The position numbers and the translations under genes are program-made. A stretch of DNA of 64,000 bases from Gemmatimonadaceae bacterium. Lineage in GTDB: Bacteria > Gemmatimonadota > Gemmatimonadetes > Gemmatimonadales > Gemmatimonadaceae. The notes under the pieces were generated by a model. The model ran no database searches. It saw only the letters and a list, made by a program, of their open reading frames with translations, and was not told the origin of the DNA. The stretch covers positions 1 through 64,000 of the forward strand of contig DATLTC010000067.1 in the NCBI GenBank assembly GCA_035533755.1, read 5' to 3'. Positions within the stretch are counted from its first letter, which is position 1, and each line of letters starts with the position of its first letter. Of the stretch, positions 31,776 through 42,177 are shown in pieces.

Positions 31776-32966
31776 TCAGGAAGTCGGTGGATTGAAGGCC
31801 GCGTGCTGGGCGTCGACCCAGCTCCGGAAGTACTCCGGGTCCTCGATGGGGAGCGCGGCTCTGGCAACCGTGAGCGGCCGGAAGCTGTCCATCATCACGG
31901 CCAACTCGTCGGTGTATTTGGCGCCGATCGAGGCCTCGGCGCGGCCCGGGTGGGGACCATGCGGGATCCCGTCGGGGTGGTGCGTGATGCTGCCGAACTC
32001 GATGCCCTTGCGGCTCATGAACTCGCTGGAGGCGTAGTACAGCACCTCGTCGGAATCCACGTTGCTGTGGTTGTACGGCGCCGGCACCGAGTTGGGATCG
32101 AAATCGTACGGGCGCGGGCAGAACGAGCAGATCACGAACCCGTCGCCCTCGAAGGTCTGGTGCACCGGAGGCGGCTGGTGCACGCGTCCCACGATCGGCT
32201 CGTAGTCGCGGATGTTGAACGCCCATGGATAGAAGTAGCCGTCCCAGCCCACGACATCGAGCGGATGGTGATCGATGACGTATTCGTTGAGCCCGTTGTA
32301 CTGCTTGACGAGTAGGCGGAAGTCGCCCTTCTCGTCGTGCGTGCGCAACTCCTCGGGAATGCGGATGTCGCGCTCGGAGTAGGGCGCGCCCTCCTTGAGC
32401 TGGCCGAACTCGTTGCGGTAGCGCTGCGGCGTGCGCACGTGGCCGCGGCTCTCGAACACCAGGAGCTTGGCCTGCTCGTCGGTGTTGAGCTGGTAGCGGT
32501 GCATGATGCCGCGGTGGATGACGACGTAGTCGCCCTCGCCGAAGGGGAGGTCGCCGAACTGCGTCTCGAGGACGCCGCTCCCCTTGGCGACGTACACCAC
32601 CTCGTCGCCCTGCGCATTGCGATAGAAGTGCTCGTCGCGCTCGGTGGGCTCCACGTACAGCATCGCGATGTCGCGGTTGAACAGGAGCGGCGTGCGGTCG
32701 AGCGTGGGACTGCCGTGCGGCTTGATGCCCGAGGTGCGGAAGTGACGGTGCTTGAGCGTATGGTCGGGATCGGGCTCGTATTTCATCTCGCGCAGCCGTT
32801 TGACCGACTTCACGGTGGTGGGCGGATACACGTGATACAGCAGCGCCGAGGTGCCGGTGAAGCCTTCGTGGCCCATCAACTGTTCGGCGTACAATCCGCC
32901 GTCCGGCTTGCGGAAGACGGTGTGCCGTTTGCGAGGGATCTGGCCCAGCGTATGGTAGAAGGGCAT
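31776..32966 (-). CDS. hmgA: Homogentisate 1,2-dioxygenase
   Basis: The 396-residue cupin-fold dioxygenase opens the homogentisate ring to maleylacetoacetate. The N-terminal segment (MPFYHTLGQIPRKRHT) and YVAKGSGVLETQFGDLPFGEGDYVVIHRG fit HmgA. So do NVDSDEVLYYASSEFMSRKG and HPDGIPHGPHPG, which provide the iron-binding Glu and His residues. VGWDGYFYPWAFNIRDYEPI is another family segment. The ATG at 32966 shares a base with the hppD stop (TGATG), so the two are translationally coupled. Maleylacetoacetate isomerase and fumarylacetoacetase genes are not in this window. Confidence 0.96.
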   Translation of the reverse strand: MPFYHTLGQIPRKRHTVFRKPDGGLYAEQLMGHEGFTGTSALLYHVYPPTTVKSVKRLREMKYEPDPDHTLKHRHFRTSGIKPHGSPTLDRTPLLFNRDIAMLYVEPTERDEHFYRNAQGDEVVYVAKGSGVLETQFGDLPFGEGDYVVIHRGIMHRYQLNTDEQAKLLVFESRGHVRTPQRYRNEFGQLKEGAPYSERDIRIPEELRTHDEKGDFRLLVKQYNGLNEYVIDHHPLDVVGWDGYFYPWAFNIRDYEPIVGRVHQPPPVHQTFEGDGFVICSFCPRPYDFDPNSVPAPYNHSNVDSDEVLYYASSEFMSRKGIEFGSITHHPDGIPHGPHPGRAEASIGAKYTDELAVMMDSFRPLTVARAALPIEDPEYFRSWVDAQHAAFNPPTS

Positions 32967-34090
32967 CAGAGGTTCCCGCGCAGTCCCTGCTCGCGCTCGA
33001 TGGCTTCGAACAGCGCCTTGAAATTGCCGGCGCCGAAGCTCTTGGCGCCCTTGCGCTGGATGATCTCGAAGAACACCGTGGGGCGGTCTTCCACGGGCTT
33101 GCTGAAGATCTGCAGCAGGTACCCCTCGTCGTCGCGGTCCACGAGGATGCCCAGCTCCTTGAGCGGCGCGATGTCCTCGTCGATGTGGCCCACGCGGTCG
33201 AGCACGGTGTCGTAATACGTGGACGGCACCGGGAGGAATTCCACGCCGTTCTTCTTGAGCTTGGAGACAGTCTTGACGATATCGCCGGTCTCCATGGCGA
33301 TGTGCTGCACGCCCGGGCCGCGGTAGAACTCCAGGTACTCGTCGATCTGCGACTTCTTGCGGCCGGCCGCCGGCTCGTTGAGCGGGAACTTGATGCGCCC
33401 GTTGCCGTTCGATACGACCTTGGACATCAACGCCGAGTACTCGGTGGTGATGGCCTTGTCGTCGAACGAGATCAGGTTGTAGAAGCCGAGCACGTTCTCG
33501 TAGAAGCCCACCCACTGGTTCATGGCGCCGAGTTCGACGTTGCCCACGCAGTGGTCCACGTACTTGAGGCCCACCGACCGACCCTGGTACGCGGGGTCGA
33601 CGGCCACGAATCCGGGCAGGAACGCGCCCTTGTACTTCTTGCGCTCCACCAGCGAATGGATGGTCTCGCCGTAGGTGCGAATCGCGGCGATCACCACCTC
33701 GCCGTGCTCGTCGCGGATGACCTCGGGCTCGCGCACCGACACGGCGCCGCGCTTGATGGCCTTGGCGTACGCGGTCTTGGCGTTGTTGACCCAGAGGGCC
33801 AGGTCCTTCACCCCGTCGCCGTGCTCGTGGACGTGACGGGCGACGTCGCCGTCGGGGCGGATGGCCGTGGTGAGCACGAACCGCACCTTGCCCTGCTGGA
33901 GCACGTAGCTGGCGCGGTCGCGCGTGCCGGTCTCGGGGCCGCGGTAGGCGACGAGCTTGAACCCGAAGGCGGCGCGGTAGTACAGGCTCGCCTGCTTGGC
34001 GTTGCCGACGTAGAACTCGATGTAGTCGGTTCCGTTGATCGGGAACGTATCATGCGCCTGAGCCGGCGCCGGAAGGGTCTGGGTGGCCAT
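32966..34090 (-). CDS. hppD: 4-hydroxyphenylpyruvate dioxygenase
   Basis: From the ATG at 34090 the product is 374 residues. Two VOC-fold halves are seen: the N-terminal half (about 15-165) and a catalytic C-terminal half. The iron ligands are in VDHCVGNV, PGVQHIAMET and FFEIIQRKGAKSFGAGNF, the last being the C-terminal gate helix. The enzyme converts 4-hydroxyphenylpyruvate to homogentisate, the step before HmgA. Order on the strand is hppD, hmgA, amino acid dehydrogenase. The 141-nt region to the divergent kinase gene holds the promoters. Confidence 0.97.
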   Translation of the reverse strand: MATQTLPAPAQAHDTFPINGTDYIEFYVGNAKQASLYYRAAFGFKLVAYRGPETGTRDRASYVLQQGKVRFVLTTAIRPDGDVARHVHEHGDGVKDLALWVNNAKTAYAKAIKRGAVSVREPEVIRDEHGEVVIAAIRTYGETIHSLVERKKYKGAFLPGFVAVDPAYQGRSVGLKYVDHCVGNVELGAMNQWVGFYENVLGFYNLISFDDKAITTEYSALMSKVVSNGNGRIKFPLNEPAAGRKKSQIDEYLEFYRGPGVQHIAMETGDIVKTVSKLKKNGVEFLPVPSTYYDTVLDRVGHIDEDIAPLKELGILVDRDDEGYLLQIFSKPVEDRPTVFFEIIQRKGAKSFGAGNFKALFEAIEREQGLRGNL

Positions 34091-34231
34091 ACACAGGTCC
34101 TCGCAGAAGAATGCCGCCGTGCGACGGTGATATGCGTCCAATCTAACGGACTCGCGCGCCACCGCGAGACAGGGCATGTTACATCCACCATCAACATCGG
34201 CCGGCGGCGCCGGTTCCGCCACCCACTCCCC

Positions 34232-35980
34232 ATGCCGTCTTCGCCCCCAGAGTTCGAAGCGTTCGCGCGCCTGCTCGCCGGGCAGTACTCCCTGGAGCGG
34301 GAGATCGGGCGCGGGGGGATGGGCATCGTGTACCTGGGCCGCGATCTCCGGCTCGACCGGCCCGTGGCCATCAAGACGCTGCCGCCCCACCTGGCGACCG
34401 ACGCGAAGATCCGCGACCGATTCCTGCGCGAGGCGCGCACGGCGGCGGCGCTGTCGCACCCGAACATCGTGCCCATCTACCGCGCCGACGAGATCGACGG
34501 GCAGGTGTTCTTCGTGATGGGATTCGTGGACGGCGAGTCGGTGGCCGAGCGCGTGCGAGCCCAGGGGCGGCTGGACCCGCGCGACGTGTTGCGCGCGATG
34601 CGGGACGTGGCGTCGGCGCTCGGCTACGCCCACGCGCACGGCGTGGTGCACCGGGACGTGAAGGCGGAGAACATTCTTCTCGACGCCGCCACCGGCCAGG
34701 CGATGGTGACGGACTTCGGCATCGCGCGGCTGGCCGAAGCCGCGCCGCTCACCGCCACCGGCCAACTGCTGGGCACGGTGTATTACATGAGCCCCGAGCA
34801 GGTGAGCGGCGATCCGTTGGATGGGCGGAGCGACTTGTATTCACTGGGCGTGGTGGGGTTCTTCGCGCTCTCCGGGCGGTTTCCCTTCAACGCCGAGTTG
34901 GCCTCGGCCGTGCTCGTGGCGCACGTGACCAAGGCGGCGCCCGCCCTGCTGACGGTGGATCCCGGCGCGCCGCGCGCCCTGGCGGAGATCATCGATCGCT
35001 GCCTGGCCAAGGATCCCGAAGCGCGGTTCCAGACGGGCGCGGAGCTGGCGGATGCGCTGCGCGCCGCGGAAGGCGAAGTGGCGCGGGACGCAGCGCGTGC
35101 GCCGGTGGTTGCGGGCGCCCCGACGGTGGTGTCGGACGAGGAAGCACAGGCCATCTGGGAGCGAGCCGCGGCGCTGCAGGCGATGACGGGCGTGCAGGCG
35201 CGACCGGTGGCCATCCCCCGAGCGCGCAACGCGGCGGCCGATGCGAACCGCACGTCGGGCTACCAACTGGCGGCGGTACGCAACGCGGCGGAGGAGGCCG
35301 GCATTCCGGCGCAGTACGTGGAGCACGCGATGGCGGAGCATGGGCTGGTGCGCACGCCTGATGGCGCGGCGGCCGTCGCCGTGCGGGTGAATGACGTGAG
35401 TCCCAAGCGGTCGCTGTTGGCGGGTTCGCCCACGAGCATCGAGTACGAAGCGGTGGTCGGCGCCGAGATGCCGGAGCGCGACTTCGACCTGTTGGTGGAC
35501 GTGATCCGGCGGCGGGTGGGTGAAGCGGGCGCCCTGACGTCGGTGGGCCGCTCGCTCACCTGGAACACGATGTCGCGGCAACGCGCAGTGCACGTCTCAG
35601 TGCTGTCGCGCGGCGGCAAGACCACGGTGCGCGTGGTGGAGAACCTGCGCCAGTTCGCGGGCGGACTGTTCGGCGGGATCATGGGCGGCGTGGGCGCCGG
35701 GTTCTTTGGCGTGGCGATGGGATTCGGCATGGGCAAGATGCACTCGCCGCTGCTGGCGTTCTCCATCGAGGCGGGCGCCGTGGTGCTGACCTACCTGGGA
35801 GCGCGCACTGCGTTCGTGCTGGCCAGCGGCAAGCGGCGGCGGACGATGCGCGCGCTGACCGAGGAGTTGGCCGAACAGGCGCGGGAGTCGATCGCGTCGA
35901 GCCCCGCACCGCTCGCGACGGTCGGGGCGTCGATGTTGAAACCGGTGCCGGGGCCGGCGCGTAGCTCCTCACAGCCATGA
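34232..35980 (+). CDS. Pkn-type serine/threonine kinase with C-terminal membrane segments (copy 1)
   Basis: The 582-residue protein has a kinase domain at about 19-275 with GRGGMGIVYLG, Lys48 in VAIKTL, VVHRDVKAENILL (catalytic Asp142) and DFG (161-163). It is followed by EAQAIWERAAALQAMTG, a short helical module (LAAVRNAAEEAGIPAQYVEHAM), an alpha/beta region beginning YEAVVGAEMPERDFDLLVDV, and two adjacent hydrophobic segments (about 470-530). The kinase part follows the bacterial PknB pattern; the regions after it I do not recognise. It overlaps the next gene, a close paralogue, by 4 nt (ATGA). Target proteins are unknown; its location inside the aromatic catabolism cluster is suggestive only. 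Confidence 0.93.
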   Translation: MPSSPPEFEAFARLLAGQYSLEREIGRGGMGIVYLGRDLRLDRPVAIKTLPPHLATDAKIRDRFLREARTAAALSHPNIVPIYRADEIDGQVFFVMGFVDGESVAERVRAQGRLDPRDVLRAMRDVASALGYAHAHGVVHRDVKAENILLDAATGQAMVTDFGIARLAEAAPLTATGQLLGTVYYMSPEQVSGDPLDGRSDLYSLGVVGFFALSGRFPFNAELASAVLVAHVTKAAPALLTVDPGAPRALAEIIDRCLAKDPEARFQTGAELADALRAAEGEVARDAARAPVVAGAPTVVSDEEAQAIWERAAALQAMTGVQARPVAIPRARNAAADANRTSGYQLAAVRNAAEEAGIPAQYVEHAMAEHGLVRTPDGAAAVAVRVNDVSPKRSLLAGSPTSIEYEAVVGAEMPERDFDLLVDVIRRRVGEAGALTSVGRSLTWNTMSRQRAVHVSVLSRGGKTTVRVVENLRQFAGGLFGGIMGGVGAGFFGVAMGFGMGKMHSPLLAFSIEAGAVVLTYLGARTAFVLASGKRRRTMRALTEELAEQARESIASSPAPLATVGASMLKPVPGPARSSSQP

Positions 35981-37700
35981 CATCCCAGAGTCCGGAGTTC
36001 GAGGCCTTCGCGCAGCTGCTGGCGGGGCAGTATGCGCTGGAGCGCGAGGTGGGACGCGGGGGCATGGGCATCGTGTACCTGGGCCGCGACCTCAAGCTCG
36101 ACCGCCCGGTGGCCATCAAGACGCTGCCGCCGCATCTGGCCACCGACGCGCAGATCCGCGAGCGCTTTCTCCGCGAGGCGCGCACGGCGGCGGCGCTGTC
36201 GCACCCCAACATCGTGCCCATCTACCGCGCCGACGAGATCGGCGGGCAGGTGTTCTTCGCCATGGGGTTCGTGGATGGCCCTTCGATGGCCGACCGCGTG
36301 CGGGACGCGCGCAGCCTCGACCCACGGGAAGTACTCCGCGAATTGCACGACGCCGCGCTCGCACTGGCGCACGCGCATGCGCACGGCGTGGTGCACCGCG
36401 ACGTGAAGGCCGAGAACATCCTGATCGACCAGCGTTCGGGACGCGCGATGGTCACCGACTTCGGCATCGCGCGGCTGGTGGAAGCCGTCCCGCTCACCGC
36501 CACCGGGCAGCTGCTGGGCACGGTGTACTACATGAGCCCCGAGCAGGTGCTGGGCGGCGCGCTGGACGGCCGGAGCGATCTCTACTCGCTGGGCGTGGTG
36601 GGGTTCTTTGCACTCGCCGGACGATTCCCGTTCGACGCCCCGCTGGCCTCCGCGGTGCTGGTGGCGCAGGTGAACACGGCGCCGCCGCCGCTGCTCACCA
36701 TGGCGCCCGGCGTGCCGCGCGCGCTGGCCGAGATCATCGATCGCTGCCTGGCCAAGGATCCGGAGACGCGGTACCAGACGGGCACCGAGTTGGCGGATGC
36801 GCTGCGCGCCGCGGAGGCGGAGGTGGCGCGCGACGCGGCGCGGGCGAGCGCGGCGTCGGCCGCTCCGGCGGTGGTGTCGGACGACGAGGCGCAGGCGATC
36901 TGGGCGCGCGCCGCGGCGCTGCAAGCGATGACCGGCGTGCAGCCGCGGCCGTTGCCCGTGCCCAAGCCACGCGATGCGGCGGCCGATGCCAGCCGCACGT
37001 CGGGGTTCGCGCTCGGGGCGGTGCGCGAGGCGGCGCTCGAAGCGGGGATCCCGGCGCAATACGTGGAGCATGCGATGGCCGAGCATGGGCTGGTGCGCGC
37101 GGCCGCCGCGCCGGCGTCACCGCTGGTGACGGTGACGGACGTGAGCCCGACGCCGTCGAGGCTGCTGGGCGCGCCGATGAACATCGAGTTCGAAGCCGTG
37201 GTGGGAGGAGAGACGGCGGAAGCGGACTTCGACCTGCTTGCCGACATCATTCGTCGCCGCATGGAGCAGGCGGGGGCAGTGTCTGCGGTGGGGCGCTCGC
37301 TCACCTGGACGTCGCTGGCGCGCAACCGGTCGGTGCACGTGTCCGTGGTGTCGCGCCATGGGAAGACCACGATCCGCGCGGCGGAGAATCTGGGAGCGCT
37401 GGCGCGTCAGGCACGGGTGATCGGGCTGGTCGGCGGCGCCTACCTGACGGCCGGCACGATCGGCATCTCGGCGCGCATGTTCGCGCTGGCCGGCAACTTG
37501 GGCATCGCGGGCGTGGTCGGATTCGCCGGCCTCACCTTTGGCGCCGTATTCGCGGCCGCGCGGTATTCGTACGGAACCAGCGCGCGCAAGCGCAAGGCCC
37601 GGCTGCGAAGGGTGGTCGACGAACTGTCCGAGCAGGTGCGCGAGTCGGCGGAAGCCACTGCCGCCGCGCTCAGCGCGGGCGGGCGGCCCAAGCTGACGCC

Positions 37701-37704
<4 letters not shown>
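35977..37704 (+). CDS. Pkn-type serine/threonine kinase with C-terminal membrane segments (copy 2)
   Basis: This 575-residue protein is a paralogue of the preceding kinase over its whole length. Gly-rich loop, Lys48, the HRDVKAEN and DFG motifs and the helical LGAVREAALEAGIPAQYVEHAM module are all in register. The alpha/beta region (FEAVVGGETAEADFDLLADI, then SLTWTSLARNRSVHVSV) is also conserved, while the membrane segments have diverged. The ATG lies inside the stop of copy 1, so the two are translated together, consistent with a hetero-pair that phosphorylates each other or shared targets. Its stop overlaps the end of the converging aacS gene by 3 nt. Confidence 0.93.
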
Positions 37705-39710
<2,006 letters not shown>

Positions 39711-39725
39711 TCTACGGATACGACA

Positions 39726-39810
39726 GTAGGACGGTAGGACGGTAGGACGGTCGTGGGTAACTGCGTTTCGCAGTCATCCGTCCGACCGTCCTACCCCCCT
39801 ACTGTCCTAC
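39726..39810. repeat. Long hairpin built from the 8-nt GGTAGGAC repeat
   Basis: Units AGTAGGAC, GGTAGGAC and GGTAGGAC at 39725-39748 end with GGTC. The reverse complement at 39783-39810 matches the 28-nt left arm at 25 of 28 positions. A small inner stem ACTGCG-TTT-CGCAGT (39760-39774) sits in the loop. The structure lies between the M28 peptidase gene's end and the aacS start on the minus strand. It may end the peptidase transcript, but its make-up from the dispersed repeat is unusual. Confidence 0.8.
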
Positions 39811-39841
39811 AATCGACCAGGCGCGCAGCTCCTGCCCTCGC

Positions 39842-41560
39842 CTACTTCAGTCGCGGGTTCGTGGATCTCGGCGCCTTCTCACACGACGGCCACGCGGGCG
39901 GACCGCCGCGACCGCGACCGAAGCCGCGTCCGAAGCCGCGCCCGCCGCCACGCGCAGCGGCGGTGATGGAGTCCTGGCGAGCCAGCGCCACGAGGTCCAC
40001 GCGTTGCCGCGTGATCTGCGTGGAATCCTCGGATGCCAAGTACACCAGCATGGCCGTGAGCGTGGCATTGGCGTGCAGATCGGGAAAGACGACCTTGTCA
40101 TAGGTGTCGCGATCCGTGTGCCAGGTGTAATTGCCGTAGTCCCAGCCCAGCGCGCCCAGGCCGAAGATCGGCGCGCCGGCGCAGCTGAACGAGAAGTCGT
40201 CGCTGCCGCCGCCGGCGGGCCGGCCCGGACTGGCGTCGTAGCCGGTCTGCGTCTTGAACTCCACCGGCACGGTGTTCATCCAGCGCGTGAGGTGCTCCGC
40301 CGCGTCGGGCAGCCCACCGGCGTTGATGCGCACGATGCGGCCGGTGCCGTTGTCCTGATTGAACAGCGCCTGCAGGCCCTTCATCACCTCGGGGTGATCC
40401 TCGGTGAACGCCTTGGAGCCGACTTCCCCCTCTTCCTCGCCGCTCCAATGACCGGCGATGATCGTGCGCTTGGGATGCGGGAGCACCTGGCGCAGGATGC
40501 GCATGGCCTCGAGCATGGTCAGCGTGCCGGTGCCGTTGTCGGTGGCGCCCGACGAGCCGTCCCACGAATCGAAGTGCGACGAGAGCACCACGTACTCGTC
40601 GGGGTGCTCGCTGCCCTTGACCATGGCGACGACGTTGAACACCGGCTGCTCGCCCAGCAGCTTGCCGTCCAGGTTGAGCCGCAGCTTGGGATGCTGATTG
40701 TGCTCGGCGAGCCGGAACACGAGGCCGTAGTCCTCGCAGGAGAGCGAGATGGCCGGCGTTCTGGTGTTGTACGTCTCGAAGATCTCGCGGGTGCCCCATC
40801 CATTCTTGGGACGCGAGGTGATGATCCCGCCGGCGCCGCCCTTTTCCAGACGCACGCCGAGCTCACCGCCGCCGAGCGCGAGGCTGTACCCCGTGCCGCG
40901 GACGTTGCGGCCGCCCCACTCGCGCGCCAACTCCTGGCGCACGGTGTCCATCTGCGCGGCCACCTCGGGCGCGGCGTTGGCCGCCCAATCGTCGGTGGGG
41001 CGGCACGTGGCCGGCGGCGCGTTCACGAGCACGAGCTTGCCCCTGGCGTGGGGCAACCACTTCACGAATTCGGCGCTATCGGCAAAGTGCGGCAGGATGA
41101 TCGGCTCGTACACGGCGTTCTTGCCGCCGGTCCCGGGGCTGTAGCCCACCATCGTGCCCTCGAGGGTGCGCACGCGCGGCGCGATGAGATCGATGTGCGA
41201 GGGGCCGCGGACCCACCCGCGCCAGGTGCCGTAGCGCTCTTCGCGGGCATCGATGCCCCACGACCGGTACGTCTTGACCAGCCAGTCCTGCGCGTGCTTG
41301 AGCTCGGGACCGCCCATCAGGCGCGGGCCGAGCGAATCGAACAGCACCTGCCCGAGCTGCTCGGTGTGCGAACTATCCATGCCAAGCGCCCAGATGCGCT
41401 TGATGATCGGGTCGTTGGTGGGAAAGGTGGGCGCCGAGGGCGCGAACACCGCCGAATTCTCCGGCGTCGCGCCGCCGCCGCCGAAGCCGCCGCGTTGGGC
41501 GGAGGCGAGCGCCGGGAGTATGAGCAGCGCCGCGGCTGCTGTGGACCATCGACGGGACAT
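39842..41560 (-). CDS. Secreted M28 family metallopeptidase
   Basis: From the ATG at 41560, with GGAGGG just upstream, the 572-residue precursor has a signal peptide (MSRRWSTAAAALLILPALASA). An earlier in-frame ATG is unlikely. A PA-domain-like insertion is present mid-protein. The M28 zinc-binding segments are SSHFDSWDGSSGATDNGTG (His and Asp), AGHWSGEEEGEVGSKAF (catalytic Glu-Glu) and NYTWHTDRDTYD (last His). It should be a di-zinc aminopeptidase or carboxypeptidase-like enzyme of the envelope. The C-terminal tail is Gly/Arg/Phe-rich (RGFGRGFGRGRGG) and the mature N-terminus is also Gly-rich. Confidence 0.92.
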   Translation of the reverse strand: MSRRWSTAAAALLILPALASAQRGGFGGGGATPENSAVFAPSAPTFPTNDPIIKRIWALGMDSSHTEQLGQVLFDSLGPRLMGGPELKHAQDWLVKTYRSWGIDAREERYGTWRGWVRGPSHIDLIAPRVRTLEGTMVGYSPGTGGKNAVYEPIILPHFADSAEFVKWLPHARGKLVLVNAPPATCRPTDDWAANAAPEVAAQMDTVRQELAREWGGRNVRGTGYSLALGGGELGVRLEKGGAGGIITSRPKNGWGTREIFETYNTRTPAISLSCEDYGLVFRLAEHNQHPKLRLNLDGKLLGEQPVFNVVAMVKGSEHPDEYVVLSSHFDSWDGSSGATDNGTGTLTMLEAMRILRQVLPHPKRTIIAGHWSGEEEGEVGSKAFTEDHPEVMKGLQALFNQDNGTGRIVRINAGGLPDAAEHLTRWMNTVPVEFKTQTGYDASPGRPAGGGSDDFSFSCAGAPIFGLGALGWDYGNYTWHTDRDTYDKVVFPDLHANATLTAMLVYLASEDSTQITRQRVDLVALARQDSITAAARGGGRGFGRGFGRGRGGPPAWPSCEKAPRSTNPRLK

Positions 41561-41595
41561 GCATCCCTCCTGGGGAGGATTGATTCGAACAAAAA

Positions 41596-41621
41596 CGGTC
41601 GCGGCGAACATGCCGCGACCG
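41596..41621 (-). terminator. Rho-independent terminator after the FKBP gene
   Basis: On the minus strand the stem CGGTCGCGGC/GCCGCGACCG with loop ATGTTC is followed by TTTTTGTT. It lies 36 nt after the FKBP stop and only 35 nt before the M28 peptidase ATG, so it is also in the leader of that gene unless the peptidase promoter is inside or downstream of the hairpin. Confidence 0.8.
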
Positions 41622-41657
41622 CACGCACCCGGTCAACCCCGATGCCCCGCCCGCCGG

Positions 41658-42110
41658 CTATGGAATGGCCACCAGGTCCACCGTGAACACGAGCGTGGAC
41701 TGCCGCGGAATCAGCGGCGGGTTGCCCACGGACCCGTAGCCGAGGGCCGACGGGATGACCAACTGGCGTCGTCCGCCCACCCGCATGCCCAGCAGGCCTT
41801 CGCGGAATCCGGGCACGGTGGTGGAGGTGAGAAGGCTCGTGTTCTGACCCGAGTCGAACAGCGTGCCGTCGGTCAGGTACCCGGAGTAGTTGACGTTGAC
41901 CGTGGTGTCCTTGGCCAGCAGCGTGCCGGTGCCGATGGTGATGTCCCGATAGTACAGCCCGTCGGGGGTCTTGGTCATCGCGGCGAGGTTCACGCCGAGG
42001 GAGGCCGCGTAGGTGTCCTTGGCGGGATCGCTCGGCGGTCCGAGTCCGGCAATCTCGCCGGTGCACGACATGAGGGACAGCGCCGCAAACAACAACAGGG
42101 AACGTCTCAT
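41658..42110 (-). CDS. FKBP-type peptidyl-prolyl isomerase lipoprotein
   Basis: The 150-residue protein begins with a lipoprotein signal (MRRSLLLFAALSLMSC, lipid cysteine at residue 16). A single FKBP domain occupies about residues 60-150: VNVNYSGYLTDGTLFDSG, PGFREGLLGMRVGGRRQLVIPSALGYGSVG and IPRQSTLVFTVDLVAI. It catalyses cis-trans isomerisation of prolyl bonds and assists folding of envelope proteins. A linker of about 45 residues separates lipid anchor and domain. It ends with its own terminator. Confidence 0.93.
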   Translation of the reverse strand: MRRSLLLFAALSLMSCTGEIAGLGPPSDPAKDTYAASLGVNLAAMTKTPDGLYYRDITIGTGTLLAKDTTVNVNYSGYLTDGTLFDSGQNTSLLTSTTVPGFREGLLGMRVGGRRQLVIPSALGYGSVGNPPLIPRQSTLVFTVDLVAIP

Positions 42111-42177
42111 CGATTGGTCTGGCGGTGTGAGAGGATGAACCTTGCCAACGAAAAATCGCCCAGGAGAGGGCGCGGCG

